Shown here: in pieces, positions 41,668 through 50,091 of the stretch | How the letters are laid out: each line of letters starts with the position of its first letter | Position numbering within the stretch: position 1 is the first letter of the stretch | From: Actinomycetes bacterium | GTDB lineage: Bacteria > Actinomycetota > Coriobacteriia > Coriobacteriales > Eggerthellaceae | NCBI GenBank assembly: GCA_023394615.1 | Contig: JAEXAI010000010.1 | Coordinates: 124,001 to 188,000, forward strand | Direction of reading: 5' to 3' | Length of the DNA stretch: 64,000 nucleotides | Notes under the pieces: model-generated | Seen by the model: only the letters and a program-made list of their open reading frames with translations | Databases searched by the model: none | What the model was told of the DNA's origin: nothing | Translations under genes and position numbers: made by a program

Positions 41668-42267
41668 TTCGCGGGCTTCCCATTCTTCGCATGTTAGTAG
41701 ATAGCAAGTGTTATCGAAGACCGCTCCGTCGAAACGACGTTCCGCCAGATGCAAAGTGGTTTCGAATCGCATGCCAATCTTTTCCAACACGCGCTGGGAC
41801 GCTTTGTTTTGCGGGTATGTGTAGGAAGAAATGGCATCGGCACCTAGAATATCGAAGCCGAATGCCAGAACGGCTGTAGCCGCTTCGGTCATGTAGCCTT
41901 TGCCCCACTGATCGCGTGCCAGCGCGTAGCCAATCATCTGCACGCCGGGATTTTGCCGATGGGGGTCGGGGAGAAAGCCGACAGACCCAATCATGCGTCC
42001 TTGATGACCTTTGCTGTTGCTGCCACAGAGTGCGTCGGATTTCGAATAGGTGCCGCTGTTACCGAGAGTGTCGGGCAAGATGATGCCAAACACGCCGGGC
42101 TGTCCGATAAAGACCTCTTGCATGATGGCACGCGAGTCTTCGAGGCTCTTATGCGGTTCCCATCCGGCGCGGGGTCCCACCTCAGGGTCCTTCGCATATT
42201 CGTAAGTGTCTTCGGCGTCTTCAAGCGTGATGGGTCGCAAAATCAGGCGTTGGGTTTCGATGCGCAT
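41659..42267 (-). CDS. RimJ/RimL-type GNAT acetyltransferase
   Basis: 202 residues. ETQRLILRPITLEDAEDTYEYAKDPEV is the classic opening of the ribosomal-protein acetyltransferase branch; ARDQWGKGYMTEA is the acetyl-CoA loop and NKASQRVLEKIGMRFE the C-terminal motif. An unusual Gly/Ser/Asp-rich loop lies at about 65-90 between strands. Target unknown. Its stop codon lies in the last unit of a 44-bp tandem array. Confidence 0.88.
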   Translation of the reverse strand: MRIETQRLILRPITLEDAEDTYEYAKDPEVGPRAGWEPHKSLEDSRAIMQEVFIGQPGVFGIILPDTLGNSGTYSKSDALCGSNSKGHQGRMIGSVGFLPDPHRQNPGVQMIGYALARDQWGKGYMTEAATAVLAFGFDILGADAISSYTYPQNKASQRVLEKIGMRFETTLHLAERRFDGAVFDNTCYLLTCEEWEAREGD

Positions 42268-42321
42268 GGCAATCTGCTTTCTGCTCTTGTGCGTTTTCGT
42301 CTGCTACTGTGCTGACGGGTT

Positions 42322-42732
42322 TTATTCCAACGATGCTTTCTCTGGCACTACCAAAATGGGGATGTCCGAGTGTTTCACCAGGTAGACGGCGACCGACCCC
42401 ATCAGCGCATTGCGCATGCTGTGCGTGCGGGTGGTCATCACGATGGTCTCGATATGGTGTTCATGAGCGTAGTTCAGGATTTCCTCGCCGGGCAACCCGA
42501 ACCGTACGACCAGCTTCACCGTACGACCTTCCAGAAGATGAGCGAAACGACGCAGCATAATTTCAGATTCCTGGCGCATTTGCTCTAAGATGGCAGGTGA
42601 GCGGCTGTCGATATCCTCGCGGACGGTGATCAGCGTAATAGTGGAACCGCATGATCCTAGAATGGAACGATACGCATGAAGCGACTGCGCCGAACGCGGG
42701 CTGCCATCGATGGGGATGAGTACGTGGTTCAT
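42322..42732 (-). CDS. Universal stress protein
   Basis: 136-residue UspA-fold protein. MNHVLIPIDGSPRS at the N-terminus, IVMTTRTHSMRNALMGSVAVYLVKHSDIPILVV at the C-terminus with the G-x2-G-x9-G(S/T)-like phosphate loop partly changed (no second Gly), so ATP binding is uncertain. Its ATG overlaps the crcB stop by four bases, putting it under the fluoride riboswitch. Confidence 0.9.
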   Translation of the reverse strand: MNHVLIPIDGSPRSAQSLHAYRSILGSCGSTITLITVREDIDSRSPAILEQMRQESEIMLRRFAHLLEGRTVKLVVRFGLPGEEILNYAHEHHIETIVMTTRTHSMRNALMGSVAVYLVKHSDIPILVVPEKASLE

Positions 42733-43124
42733 GATGCAATCCTTCCGACGAGCATTTGGGCGGCGAAGGTTCCGGCGACGCAGATGATGACGGTTGCGGC
42801 TACATAGGCGAACGCCATGGCCGTCGAGCCGCTTTGAAGCAGTCCCGTCGTTTCCAGCGAGAACGTGGAAAGTGTGGTGAAGCCGCCGCATATGCCTACC
42901 TGCAAAAACAGGCGCAGATGCTGGTCTATCGATCCGTACGAGGAAATGCAGCCCACGATAAGTCCGATAACGAACGAGCCAATCAAGTTGACTAGGAATG
43001 TGGTGAGGGGAAATCCGCTGACTGCAGGCAGTGGGATAAACCCGAACAGGTAGCGAAGCGCCGATCCGATGGCGCCTCCGCATCCGACGAAAAGACAGTT
43101 GATCAAAAGCTCATGCATGTGCAT
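42729..43124 (-). CDS. crcB: Fluoride channel
   Basis: 131-residue, four-helix fluoride exporter (Fluc). GCGGAIGSALRY, FLVNLIGSF and GICGGFTTLSTFSLE (the pore Phe/Thr track) are present. Expels fluoride as a dual-topology dimer; a single gene means it is likely a homodimer. GGAG lies eight bases before the first ATG (MHMHELL). A fluoride riboswitch ends 23 bases upstream of the start. Confidence 0.95.
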   Translation of the reverse strand: MHMHELLINCLFVGCGGAIGSALRYLFGFIPLPAVSGFPLTTFLVNLIGSFVIGLIVGCISSYGSIDQHLRLFLQVGICGGFTTLSTFSLETTGLLQSGSTAMAFAYVAATVIICVAGTFAAQMLVGRIAS

Positions 43125-43147
43125 TCTCCATTCGTGACGGCGATGTT

Positions 43148-43220
43148 GCAGAAGCCATCAGCGAAAGGCGGTTCTGGTGTATCCACGGAGTTGTGTATCC
43201 AAGGGAGGCTTCATTCCCGC
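43148..43220 (-). ncRNA. Fluoride riboswitch (crcB RNA motif)
   Basis: On the minus strand: P1 stem GGGA/TCCC enclosing ATGAAGCC (43218-43203), later AACCGC and GCTGATGGCTTCTGC (ending 43148). GAAGCC and GGCTTC would form the conserved pseudoknot. This matches the crcB motif order GATG...AAC(C/T)GC...GCTGATG. Between P1 and AACCGC there is an extra stretch of about 25 nt with two GGATACAC repeats. The third stem is short. The RNA starts about where the TACAAT promoter predicts. Confidence 0.8.
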
Positions 43221-43225
43221 AGCTG

Positions 43226-43231
43226 ATTGTA
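43226..43231 (-). promoter_or_regulatory. -10 box of crcB
   Basis: TACAAT on the minus strand; transcription would begin at about 43219, one base before the riboswitch P1 stem. No clear -35. Confidence 0.55.
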
Positions 43232-43370
43232 CACCTTGCGAGAGTTTTTCCGATAATCGATTGACCCTTCCTTCGACCATTCGGGTCGTATCGAGTGAAT
43301 CGATGTATAGTTCTGACTTCAGGGCAGTGCCCATAGACTTCGGAATGTCTTCCGCGGGGGCGCGGCCACG

Positions 43371-43591
43371 GTTTTAGGGAGTTTTCCGATTTGGAAACAG
43401 AAAAACGGCGATTAAACGAAGTAAAGTACGAGCCCGATTTTCGTTCATTCAGGGGTATCTCCTGCGACCTGCGGTTATGTGGGGGCGATTCTCCGTTCTC
43501 CCCGGTTGCCGTCGATTTCGAGAGACTTATATGCGACAGCATCGTACTTTACTTCGTTTGCTTGGCTTTTTTCTGTTTTGAAATCGCAAAA
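43371..43591 (+). repeat. Palindromic intergenic element, copy C (subfamily 2)
   Basis: AAACAG at 43395 to CTGTTT ending at 43578 spans 184 bp. Arms 43385-43431 and 43542-43590 pair around TAAACGAAGTAAAGTACGA-like sequence. Core GACCTGCGGTTAT at 43467, about 71 nt from AAACAG. The outer ends TTTTCCGATTT/AAATCGCAAAA also pair. Lies between the divergent crcB and mazG genes. 43592-43781 shows no gene, only a doubled CAACAAGAATCC near 43650. Confidence 0.85.
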
Positions 43592-43781
43592 AGGCAGCAG
43601 ACAGCGAAAACGAACACGATGACACCTGTGCGGGCGGGTTGATACGCCAACAAGAATCCAACAAGAATCCCATATGGATTCAACAAGGATAATGGTCACT
43701 GGATTTTTACGGGTTCGCAATTGTTCGGCGATAAAGCTTGCAGAAGAGAGATTCTCGTTCGCGCAGAACGCCGAAGCCTTT

Positions 43782-43787
43782 TATAAT
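43782..43787 (+). promoter_or_regulatory. -10 box of mazG
   Basis: Perfect TATAAT, 35 bases before the chosen start. TTCGCG 18 bp upstream is a weak -35. Confidence 0.55.
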
Positions 43788-43821
43788 GCCGATTGAGAAG
43801 AATCGTATGAAAGGTCATTGC

Positions 43822-44763
43822 ATGAACGAATCATCTGCTGGCGAGAATTTGCCGAAGGCGGTTGCGCAGTCAGCTTCGAAGCCGGTTCCTCGACCGCAAA
43901 CGGCGCCGACGAATCCTGAGTATAACGCATTCGTGCAGACGATTGCCACATTGCGTGAACCGGGCGGTTGCCCGTGGGATGCCAAACAGACGCACGAATC
44001 AATTGCGAAAAACATGCTTGAGGAAGCTTATGAGGCGGTTGGCGCAATAGAAGAGGGCGATGCGGCTCACCTGCGCGAAGAGCTGGGTGACGTGCTTTTG
44101 GAAGTGGTGTTGCAAGCGCAGATTGCGGCCGACGCCGGTGAGTTTACCTTGGAAGATGTGGCCCATGATGTGAATGCAAAAATCGTGCGGCGCCACCCAC
44201 ATGTGTTCGGTGTGCAGGCGGCTTTTCAGGCGGCGGGACTTGACCCTGCCACAGTGAGCGATGCCGATGACGTTTCCGATTTATGGGATACGATCAAAGC
44301 TCACGAGCGGGCGATGCGCGATGCGCGGCGGGCAGAAGAGCTACGCGCGGCTGGAGTCGATTCTGATGTGCCTCGCGGTTTGCTGGAAGATGTTTCACGC
44401 GAACAGCCTGCGCTTATGCAAGCCCAAGATATATCCCGTAAGGCCGTGTCATGCGGTTTTGAGTGGGATACGGTCGACGAGGTGTGGGAAAAGGTATACG
44501 AGGAAATCGCGGAATTCAAGGCCGCGCCGCCCCGATCGCCTGAAGCCGAGTTGGAGTTCGGCGATGTGCTGTTCGCGTTGGTGAACGTGGCGCGTAAAGA
44601 GCACTTGGATGCCGAGACGTGTTTGCGACGCACGTGCGGGAAGTTTCGCAAGCGCTGGCAGCATATGGAGAAGGCAGCTCATGCACAAGGGCGACGTATC
44701 GATGATTTCGATGCGAATGACTTGGAAGAACTCTGGCAAGCGGCGAAAATGCAGGTAGGGTAG
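43822..44763 (+). CDS. mazG: Nucleoside triphosphate pyrophosphohydrolase
   Basis: Hydrolyses (d)NTPs to monophosphate. 313 residues with two MazG helical domains. The first (about 50-140: GGCPWDAKQTHESIAKNMLEEAYEAVGAI, ELGDVLLEVVLQA) has the full metal-binding EExxE...ExxD pattern; the second (about 200-300: VWEKVYEEIAEFKAA, ELEFGDVLFALVNVAR) keeps it. The first 40 residues are Ala/Pro/Ser-rich. Start at 43822 is chosen for AAAGGTC six bases upstream. Confidence 0.93.
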   Translation: MNESSAGENLPKAVAQSASKPVPRPQTAPTNPEYNAFVQTIATLREPGGCPWDAKQTHESIAKNMLEEAYEAVGAIEEGDAAHLREELGDVLLEVVLQAQIAADAGEFTLEDVAHDVNAKIVRRHPHVFGVQAAFQAAGLDPATVSDADDVSDLWDTIKAHERAMRDARRAEELRAAGVDSDVPRGLLEDVSREQPALMQAQDISRKAVSCGFEWDTVDEVWEKVYEEIAEFKAAPPRSPEAELEFGDVLFALVNVARKEHLDAETCLRRTCGKFRKRWQHMEKAAHAQGRRIDDFDANDLEELWQAAKMQVG

Positions 44764-44871
44764 CACGGGCTCGACTCGGGATTCACGGGAAGGTTGGGAC
44801 GTTGGTTTCGTTTCGACTTCGAAACCGGTCTGGCGGCTATATCTTGCAGGCATGCGTAGCCGAAGGAGTTG

Positions 44872-45207
44872 CTAGTCCCAGGGATCGCGTTCGAACAGCG
44901 GCTCGGGACTCGGATGATCGTGCAGGTCGGAATACGGGTCGTATCCGTCATCGTCTTCGTTGATGGCACGAACGGGCTGCGCAGGCAGCCCGTTCTCTTT
45001 GGTTTGAGGTTCGCTTACGCTAGGCTTGTGCGTATCAGCGCAAACATCGACGTCTGAATTGCTGCCGACTTTGGCCTGCGTCGTCGCTTTGCTATTCTGC
45101 GAATCCTCCGTCAAAGCAAATGCCTTGCTATTCTGCGGTTTTTTCGGAATCGGAACCGGAATCAGGCACGGCTGCAATCTGCTCGATGATGGGATCGAGC
45201 GCGCCAT
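44872..45207 (-). CDS. Doubtful small acidic ORF after mrp
   Basis: 111 codons open from an ATG inside the mrp 3' end, or fewer from an internal TTG in the FALTED segment. The C-terminal DGYDPYSDLHDHPSPEPLFERDPWD looks protein-like, but the ORF overlaps mrp by 80 bases in another frame, spans a perfect hairpin and lacks a clear start. Possibly a real small gene with a non-ATG start, or chance. Confidence 0.25.
   Translation of the reverse strand: MARSIPSSSRLQPCLIPVPIPKKPQNSKAFALTEDSQNSKATTQAKVGSNSDVDVCADTHKPSVSEPQTKENGLPAQPVRAINEDDDGYDPYSDLHDHPSPEPLFERDPWD
44970..45000 (+). terminator. Hairpin downstream of mazG
   Basis: Perfect 11-bp stem GAACGGGCTGC/GCAGCCCGTTC with loop GCAG, then TCTTTGG on the + strand. 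It is 207 bases after the mazG stop and the T tract is weak, so termination is uncertain. Confidence 0.45.
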
Positions 45208-45997
45208 GCACGTCGTATTCTTCCACTTTGCCGCCGTCGCATTTGCTGGCGAATTCTGGGTCGATAGGCAGCGTGGCGTATGCGGGAATATTGTATTTCT
45301 CGGCGACTTCTTTGCCTTGCGGCTTGCCGAAAATATAGTGCTTCGTGCCGCAATCGGGGCAGACGTAGTACGCCATGTTCTCCACCAAGCCCAGCGTTTG
45401 CACGTTCATCTCGTCGGCAAGATGAACCGCTTTGCCCACAATCATGGCCACCAGTTCCTGCGGGGCCGAAACCGTAACGATGCCGTCGATGGGCAGGCTC
45501 TGGAACACGGTCAGCAGCACATCGCTGGTTCCCGGAGGCATATCGACGAACATGTAGTCGATGTCTCCCCAGTTCACCTCGTTGAAGAATTGGCGCACGG
45601 CGTTTGAGACCACCGGTCCACGCCAAGCGACGGGGGTATCCTCTTCGGGAAGCATCAAATTCGTCGAGATGATCTTGATGCCGCTTTGGGTCTGCGCTGG
45701 CAGAATGCCGTCTTGGTCGGCTGTCAGCGGATTGGTAATGCCGAAAGTTTTGGGGATAGAAGGGCCAGTTACGTCGGCGTCCAAAATGGCGACTTTCTTG
45801 CCGCGTTTTTGAGCCTCGCTAGCCAAAAGCGACGTTACCAATGATTTGCCGACGCCGCCTTTGCCCGACACGACGCCGATAACGTGGCGCACGTTTGAGC
45901 GCTTGTTCGTTTGAAGAACGGTGGGGCCGGTGGCTGTCCGGTCGCCGCAGTCCGCCGTGTTGCAGCTGCCGCATTCATGGGAGCATTCTTCAGCCAT
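45128..45997 (-). CDS. Mrp/NBP35-family Fe-S cluster carrier ATPase
   Basis: 289 residues. GVVSGKGGVGKSLVTSLLA is the deviant Walker A, VDMPPGTSDVLLTV the switch region, and CPDCG (near residue 210) the CxxC that bridges a [4Fe-4S] cluster in the dimer. A Cys-rich N-terminal segment (CSHECGSCNTADCG) resembles the Nbp35 four-cysteine motif. Delivers clusters to apoproteins; several Fe-S enzymes (ispG) are in the window. Start at 45997 chosen for AGAAGGA upstream. Confidence 0.92.
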   Translation of the reverse strand: MAEECSHECGSCNTADCGDRTATGPTVLQTNKRSNVRHVIGVVSGKGGVGKSLVTSLLASEAQKRGKKVAILDADVTGPSIPKTFGITNPLTADQDGILPAQTQSGIKIISTNLMLPEEDTPVAWRGPVVSNAVRQFFNEVNWGDIDYMFVDMPPGTSDVLLTVFQSLPIDGIVTVSAPQELVAMIVGKAVHLADEMNVQTLGLVENMAYYVCPDCGTKHYIFGKPQGKEVAEKYNIPAYATLPIDPEFASKCDGGKVEEYDVHGALDPIIEQIAAVPDSGSDSEKTAE

Positions 45998-46299
45998 GTT
46001 TTCCTTCTTTCGGGAGGGTGATTTGTCTGTGCGCAATACTAGCACAATGCCGCTGATTTGATGCGGGCATATGCCGGAAACGCATTTTTCTCAGGAAGGG
46101 AACTGCTTGTCTCGATTGTGCTGGTTGCGCTCTGCGGCGAGCTGCTGTACTAAGCGGTTTTGAAGCCGTTCGCGCAGCTGTTCACGTAATCGATGCTCTA
46201 TCGGTGCATCATTCGTAAACAACGAAGAAACAGGGAAGGTTTCAGGGGCGTTGCACGCATGCGCTGCGGTATACTTCTCTGTCGGACGAAAGGAATCCA

Positions 46300-47355
46300 A
46301 TGAAAATAGAACAAACGCCGCTTGACGGCAACAAAGTGAAATTGCACGTGGAAATTACTCCTGAGGAACGCGAAGAGGCTACCGATAAGGGCGTACAGGC
46401 GTTTTTGCTCGCTGTGGGCGCGCCCTCTCCGGAAGGCACCGAGGTCGATACGCTGCTGCGTCAGATTATCGGGGAGGAAGGCGACATGGATGGCGCGAAG
46501 CTTGACTTCGCCGTCAATTATCTGGTTCCTCGTGCCGTGGAACAGTCGGGAATCATACCGGTCTGCTCGCCTGAATTCTCGCATCCTGAGGTTCCCGAAG
46601 CTGCTCAATCGACTGCTTTTGATGTGACAATCGTTGCGAAGCCCGAGTTCGAGCTTTCTGGCTATGATCCGGTCTCGATTGTCATAGACAAGCCCACCGT
46701 CACTGATGAAGAGGTGGAAGAGCAGATTAACGCCTTGGCAGAGCGCATGGCTACCACGGAAACGGACATCATGACCGCCGAGCCGAAAACGGTCATCCCC
46801 GAGATTACCGACGAATGGGTCGCCAAAAACATCTCCGACGACAAGTGCAACACCGTCGAAGAGCTGCGCACGCATATGCGCGAGGCGGGCTTTCGCTACA
46901 AGGCATCGCAGTTCGAGCAGGACAAGCTGAACATGGCAGTGGACGAAATGGCGAAGCGCCTTGAGGCCGAAGTGCCACAAGACATTTTGGAGGCTATGGC
47001 CGATTCCATGATGAAAGAGCTTTCCCAGCAGATGGCTCAGCAGCAGAAAACGCTGCAGCAGATGGCTGAAGAAGAGGGCATCACCCTCGACCAGCTTCGC
47101 GATCAGATTAAAGACCAAGCGAAAGAAATGCTGCGCCAGGGATTTACCCTGGATGCGTATTTCCGCCATGCGGGCATGGCGATAGATGAGCACGATATCC
47201 AGCGTGCTATCCATGCTATCGCTCCCGGTCAGGAAAAAGAGGCACTTGAATCCATGAAGGATTCTGGGTATATGTTTACCGTGGAAGAAACGGCGCAGCG
47301 CCTGAAGGCTGGAATTGACATTCTGGACAAGGCGGACATCACGGTTCGCGGTTAA
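46300..47355 (+). CDS. tig: Trigger factor-like chaperone lacking the PPIase domain
   Basis: Ribosome-associated chaperone. 351 residues against about 430-470 for trigger factor. The N-terminal ribosome-binding domain (1-115; a divergent KVKLHVEITPEE opening, without the GFRxGK signature in recognisable form) runs through a short hinge (DEEVEEQINALAERMA, PKTVIPEITDEWVAK) into the C-terminal helical domain (about 175-350; NTVEELRTHMREAGFRYK, EVPQDILEAMADSMM). The FKBP-type domain of about 85 residues that belongs between them is absent without a frame break. GAAAGGA before the ATG; TATACT at 46270 is the likely -10. Good terminator downstream. Confidence 0.85.
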   Translation: MKIEQTPLDGNKVKLHVEITPEEREEATDKGVQAFLLAVGAPSPEGTEVDTLLRQIIGEEGDMDGAKLDFAVNYLVPRAVEQSGIIPVCSPEFSHPEVPEAAQSTAFDVTIVAKPEFELSGYDPVSIVIDKPTVTDEEVEEQINALAERMATTETDIMTAEPKTVIPEITDEWVAKNISDDKCNTVEELRTHMREAGFRYKASQFEQDKLNMAVDEMAKRLEAEVPQDILEAMADSMMKELSQQMAQQQKTLQQMAEEEGITLDQLRDQIKDQAKEMLRQGFTLDAYFRHAGMAIDEHDIQRAIHAIAPGQEKEALESMKDSGYMFTVEETAQRLKAGIDILDKADITVRG

Positions 47356-47369
47356 GCGATTGATATGGT

Positions 47370-47402
47370 CGGGCGTCCCGAGTGGGCGCCCGCTGTTTTT
47401 TT
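47370..47402 (+). terminator. Terminator of tig
   Basis: Stem CGGGCG(T)CCC/GGGCGCCCG with one bulge and a short loop, then CTGTTTTTTTGGG. Confidence 0.85.
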
Positions 47403-47502
47403 GGGTGACTGTTGCGAGCAACAAGTATCGCATCGGGCGATTCTCTTTTGGGCGACAGGCGCTATCACGGGCAAAAGTTTTGGACAACGAACAGGAGCAA
47501 GC

Positions 47503-48798
47503 ATGCTATTTTCCGATATTAGCATTTTGGATGAGAGCTTCGAGTACGCGCAACATCGTTGGGTGGGCGTGAAGGACTCGCGCATCGACTACATCGGAGA
47601 TGCCGCACCGGCGAATGCTGCGGATTACGGCGAGATTTACAATGGTGCTGGCCGTCTGCTCATGCCTGGCTTCTACAACGCCCATGCCCACTCTCCCATG
47701 ACGCTGCTGCGGGGTTGGGGCGAGGCTCTGCCGCTGCAAAGTTGGCTCAATGACCGCATTTTCCCCTTTGAGGCCAAGATGACGGCCGAGGACAACTATT
47801 GGGGCACGCTTTTAGCCTGTGCGGAAATGCTGCGATACGGTACTGTCAGCTTCACTGATATGTACTATAACGCCGACGCTCGTTTTCGCGCAGTGCGCGA
47901 AGCGGGTATGAAGATTAACCTAGACGAATCGCTGATAGCGTTTGAGCCGAAACCTTACGAAGAATACCCAATCTGCGCTTTGAACGAGCGCCTAGTGAAG
48001 GAATACCACGGTGCCGATGACGGTCGTCTGCTGGTGGATTTCTGCTTGCATGCCGAATACACCAGCAATCCCATTACTGCTGCCGGATTGGCTGCTGCCG
48101 CTAAAAGTGCGGGTGTGCGCATGACCGTTCATGTGAGTGAAACGGCATCTGAAGTGCAGGATTGCAAGAGCCGCCACGATGGCATGACACCCGTGCAGTA
48201 TCTGGAAAGCATCGGCTTGTTCGACGTGCCCACCAATGCAGCGCATTGCGTGTGGTTGGAAGACGGCGACTTCGACATACTGGCGCGCCGTGGCGTTACC
48301 GTTTCCACCAACCCCGTGTCGAACTGCAAGTTGGGTAGCGGTTTTGCGAACGTAGGTCGCATGCTGGATGCCGGTATAAACGTAGCATTGGGCACTGACG
48401 GTACGGCTAGCAACAACAACCTAGACATGATGCAAGACATGTATGTGATGACCTTGGTGGCCAAGGGCACGACGAACGATCCCACGCGCATCGATCCTGC
48501 TGATACGTTGCGTATCGCCACGCGCAACGGCGCTCTGTCGCAAGGGCGCGACGATTGCGGGCTGATAGCGCAGGGTATGCGCGCCGACTTGTGCGTGCTG
48601 GACATAACTGGTCCTAGCTGGTCGCCCATGACCAATCCTGTAGCGAATGTGGTGTATGCGGGACACGGCGATGATGTGTGCCTGACTATGGTGGATGGCG
48701 CGGTATGCTATCGCGACGGGCAGTGGCCCACCATCGATGTGGAGCGTGCGAAGGCTGAAGTTGCGACTGCGACTGCGCGTATCGCTGCAGAATTGTAG
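47503..48798 (+). CDS. Amidohydrolase, MtaD/SAH deaminase-like
   Basis: 431-residue metal-dependent hydrolase of the 5-methylthioadenosine/S-adenosylhomocysteine deaminase group. Metal ligands: NAHAHSP (His pair), a central His in DFCLHAEYT, HVSET, and GTDGTASNNNLDM. Deamination of adenosine-type by-products of methyl transfer would fit the methionine operon at 21-26 kb, but other substrates (chlorohydrolase-like) are known in the family. AGGAG lies five bases before the ATG. Monocistronic. Confidence 0.82.
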   Translation: MLFSDISILDESFEYAQHRWVGVKDSRIDYIGDAAPANAADYGEIYNGAGRLLMPGFYNAHAHSPMTLLRGWGEALPLQSWLNDRIFPFEAKMTAEDNYWGTLLACAEMLRYGTVSFTDMYYNADARFRAVREAGMKINLDESLIAFEPKPYEEYPICALNERLVKEYHGADDGRLLVDFCLHAEYTSNPITAAGLAAAAKSAGVRMTVHVSETASEVQDCKSRHDGMTPVQYLESIGLFDVPTNAAHCVWLEDGDFDILARRGVTVSTNPVSNCKLGSGFANVGRMLDAGINVALGTDGTASNNNLDMMQDMYVMTLVAKGTTNDPTRIDPADTLRIATRNGALSQGRDDCGLIAQGMRADLCVLDITGPSWSPMTNPVANVVYAGHGDDVCLTMVDGAVCYRDGQWPTIDVERAKAEVATATARIAAEL

Positions 48799-48940
48799 GC
48801 AGCGTCCCGGGTGTATCAAGCAACGACAAGTGTCACGTGGCAACATGCAATTCGAAAAGGATGAGCGCTCTTTGCGTTTCTGATTCCGCTGATGCGTTGA
48901 GCCAGATAAGGCCCTGAGCGCTTAATTATTCCCAATAATG

Positions 48941-48946
48941 TATAAT
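48941..48946 (+). promoter_or_regulatory. -10 box of the ModD-like gene
   Basis: Perfect TATAAT. Just upstream, ATTATT-CCC-AATAAT (48924-48938) is a perfect inverted repeat lying in the spacer, a likely operator position. Confidence 0.6.
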
Positions 48947-48959
48947 GCCGTTTGCAGCC

Positions 48960-49001
48960 CGATGGGTGCCTAGTCGGCTTTCGGTCTCATGACGCCCATC
49001 G
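48960..49001 (+). promoter_or_regulatory. Structured leader of the ModD-like gene
   Basis: CGATGGG (48960-48966) pairs with CCCATCG (48995-49001), enclosing a small GCC-TAGTC-GGC hairpin. The leader is about 97 nt. It matches no riboswitch class I recognise. Confidence 0.4.
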
Positions 49002-49050
49002 CCACTGTAAAAGCATTCAACACTCGCGAACGCCCCAAGGGAGAAACGAC

Positions 49051-49902
49051 ATGAACATACGGATATCCGACGCGCGCCTTGACGACCTGATTGCCGAAGA
49101 TGTGCCCTATTTGGACCTGACGTGCGAAGTGTTAGGCATGGGAGATGCGACCGGCGAGATTGAGTACTTCACGCGTGAGGATTGCGTGCTGTGTTGTACT
49201 GAGGAAGTAAAACGCATCGCGGCCAAACTGGGGCTGGAAGTATTCGAATCGCTGCCCAGTGGCACGCGTCTGCATGCGGGTGACACGTTTCTGCGTGCGC
49301 GGGGGCATGCGGCAGACTTGCATATGGCGTGGAAGGTGTGCCTGAACTTGCTGGATCACTATTCGGCCGTGGCAACAAAGGCTGACGGCATGGTGCGTGC
49401 CGTGCACAACGTAAACCCTCGTTGCGAAGTGCTGACTACGCGCAAATCCGCTCCCGGGTCGAAGGACCTGCTGGTGAAAGCCGTTATGTGCGGCGGTGCC
49501 TTCCCGCACAGGCTGGGCCTTTCCGAAACGGTGTTGGTGTTCGCTCATCACACGGAATTCATGGGCGGCTTTGACGAATTCGTGCGCCAGTTGCCTGACA
49601 TTCGCAGTCGCTGCATTGAGAAGAAGCTATTTGTGGAAGCTGACGGCGCCCAAGCGCTGGTTCTGGCGAAGGCTGGCGTGGATGGCATACAGCTGGACAA
49701 GGTGCCCGCTGCTGATTTGTCGCGCTTGGTATCGCAGCTGCGCGCGATTGACCCGCGTATCACGCTTATTGCGGCAGGTGGTATCAATCCTAAAAATGCA
49801 GCTGAGTATGCGGCGTGTGGCGTGGATGGGCTGGCAACAACAGCGCTGTTCACGGCCAGGCCCATCGACATGTCGGTACGTATGCGGGCCGACAGGGGAT
49901 AA
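49051..49902 (+). CDS. ModD-like / NadC-family phosphoribosyltransferase homologue
   Basis: 283 residues. Shares the quinolinate phosphoribosyltransferase fold (HNVNPRCEVLTTRKSAPGSKDLLVKAV, FVEADGAQALVLAKAGVDGIQLDKV, LIAAGGINPKNAAEYAACGVDGLATTALF). The opening IRISDARLDDLIAEDVPYLDLTCEVLG and the RK-to-TRKSAPG change point to the ModD branch, which travels with molybdate transport genes and has no settled activity. No mod or nad genes are in the window, so it stands alone with its own promoter. AAGGGAG precedes the ATG. Confidence 0.8.
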   Translation: MNIRISDARLDDLIAEDVPYLDLTCEVLGMGDATGEIEYFTREDCVLCCTEEVKRIAAKLGLEVFESLPSGTRLHAGDTFLRARGHAADLHMAWKVCLNLLDHYSAVATKADGMVRAVHNVNPRCEVLTTRKSAPGSKDLLVKAVMCGGAFPHRLGLSETVLVFAHHTEFMGGFDEFVRQLPDIRSRCIEKKLFVEADGAQALVLAKAGVDGIQLDKVPAADLSRLVSQLRAIDPRITLIAAGGINPKNAAEYAACGVDGLATTALFTARPIDMSVRMRADRG

Positions 49903-50091
49903 ATGCCTGTCCTTCAACCTGCACGTGTGAGCGACCGGACTTAAGCGCCTGTCCAACCTTGCCGATATGACGCGGTCTAGCCGCCGGAAGTGCGCTACAC
50001 TGTTAGCAGCGATTTTCTTTGTCCGTCCGACGTCGGTTCGGGTCCTTTTTCGGGAAGCACGCGAACCGCACTGCAAAGGTTGGTGGTTTTC

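Noticed and set aside
44872..45207. 111-codon ORF as a firm gene
   Set aside because: It overlaps the mrp end out of frame, crosses a perfect hairpin and has no usable start; kept only as a low-confidence feature.
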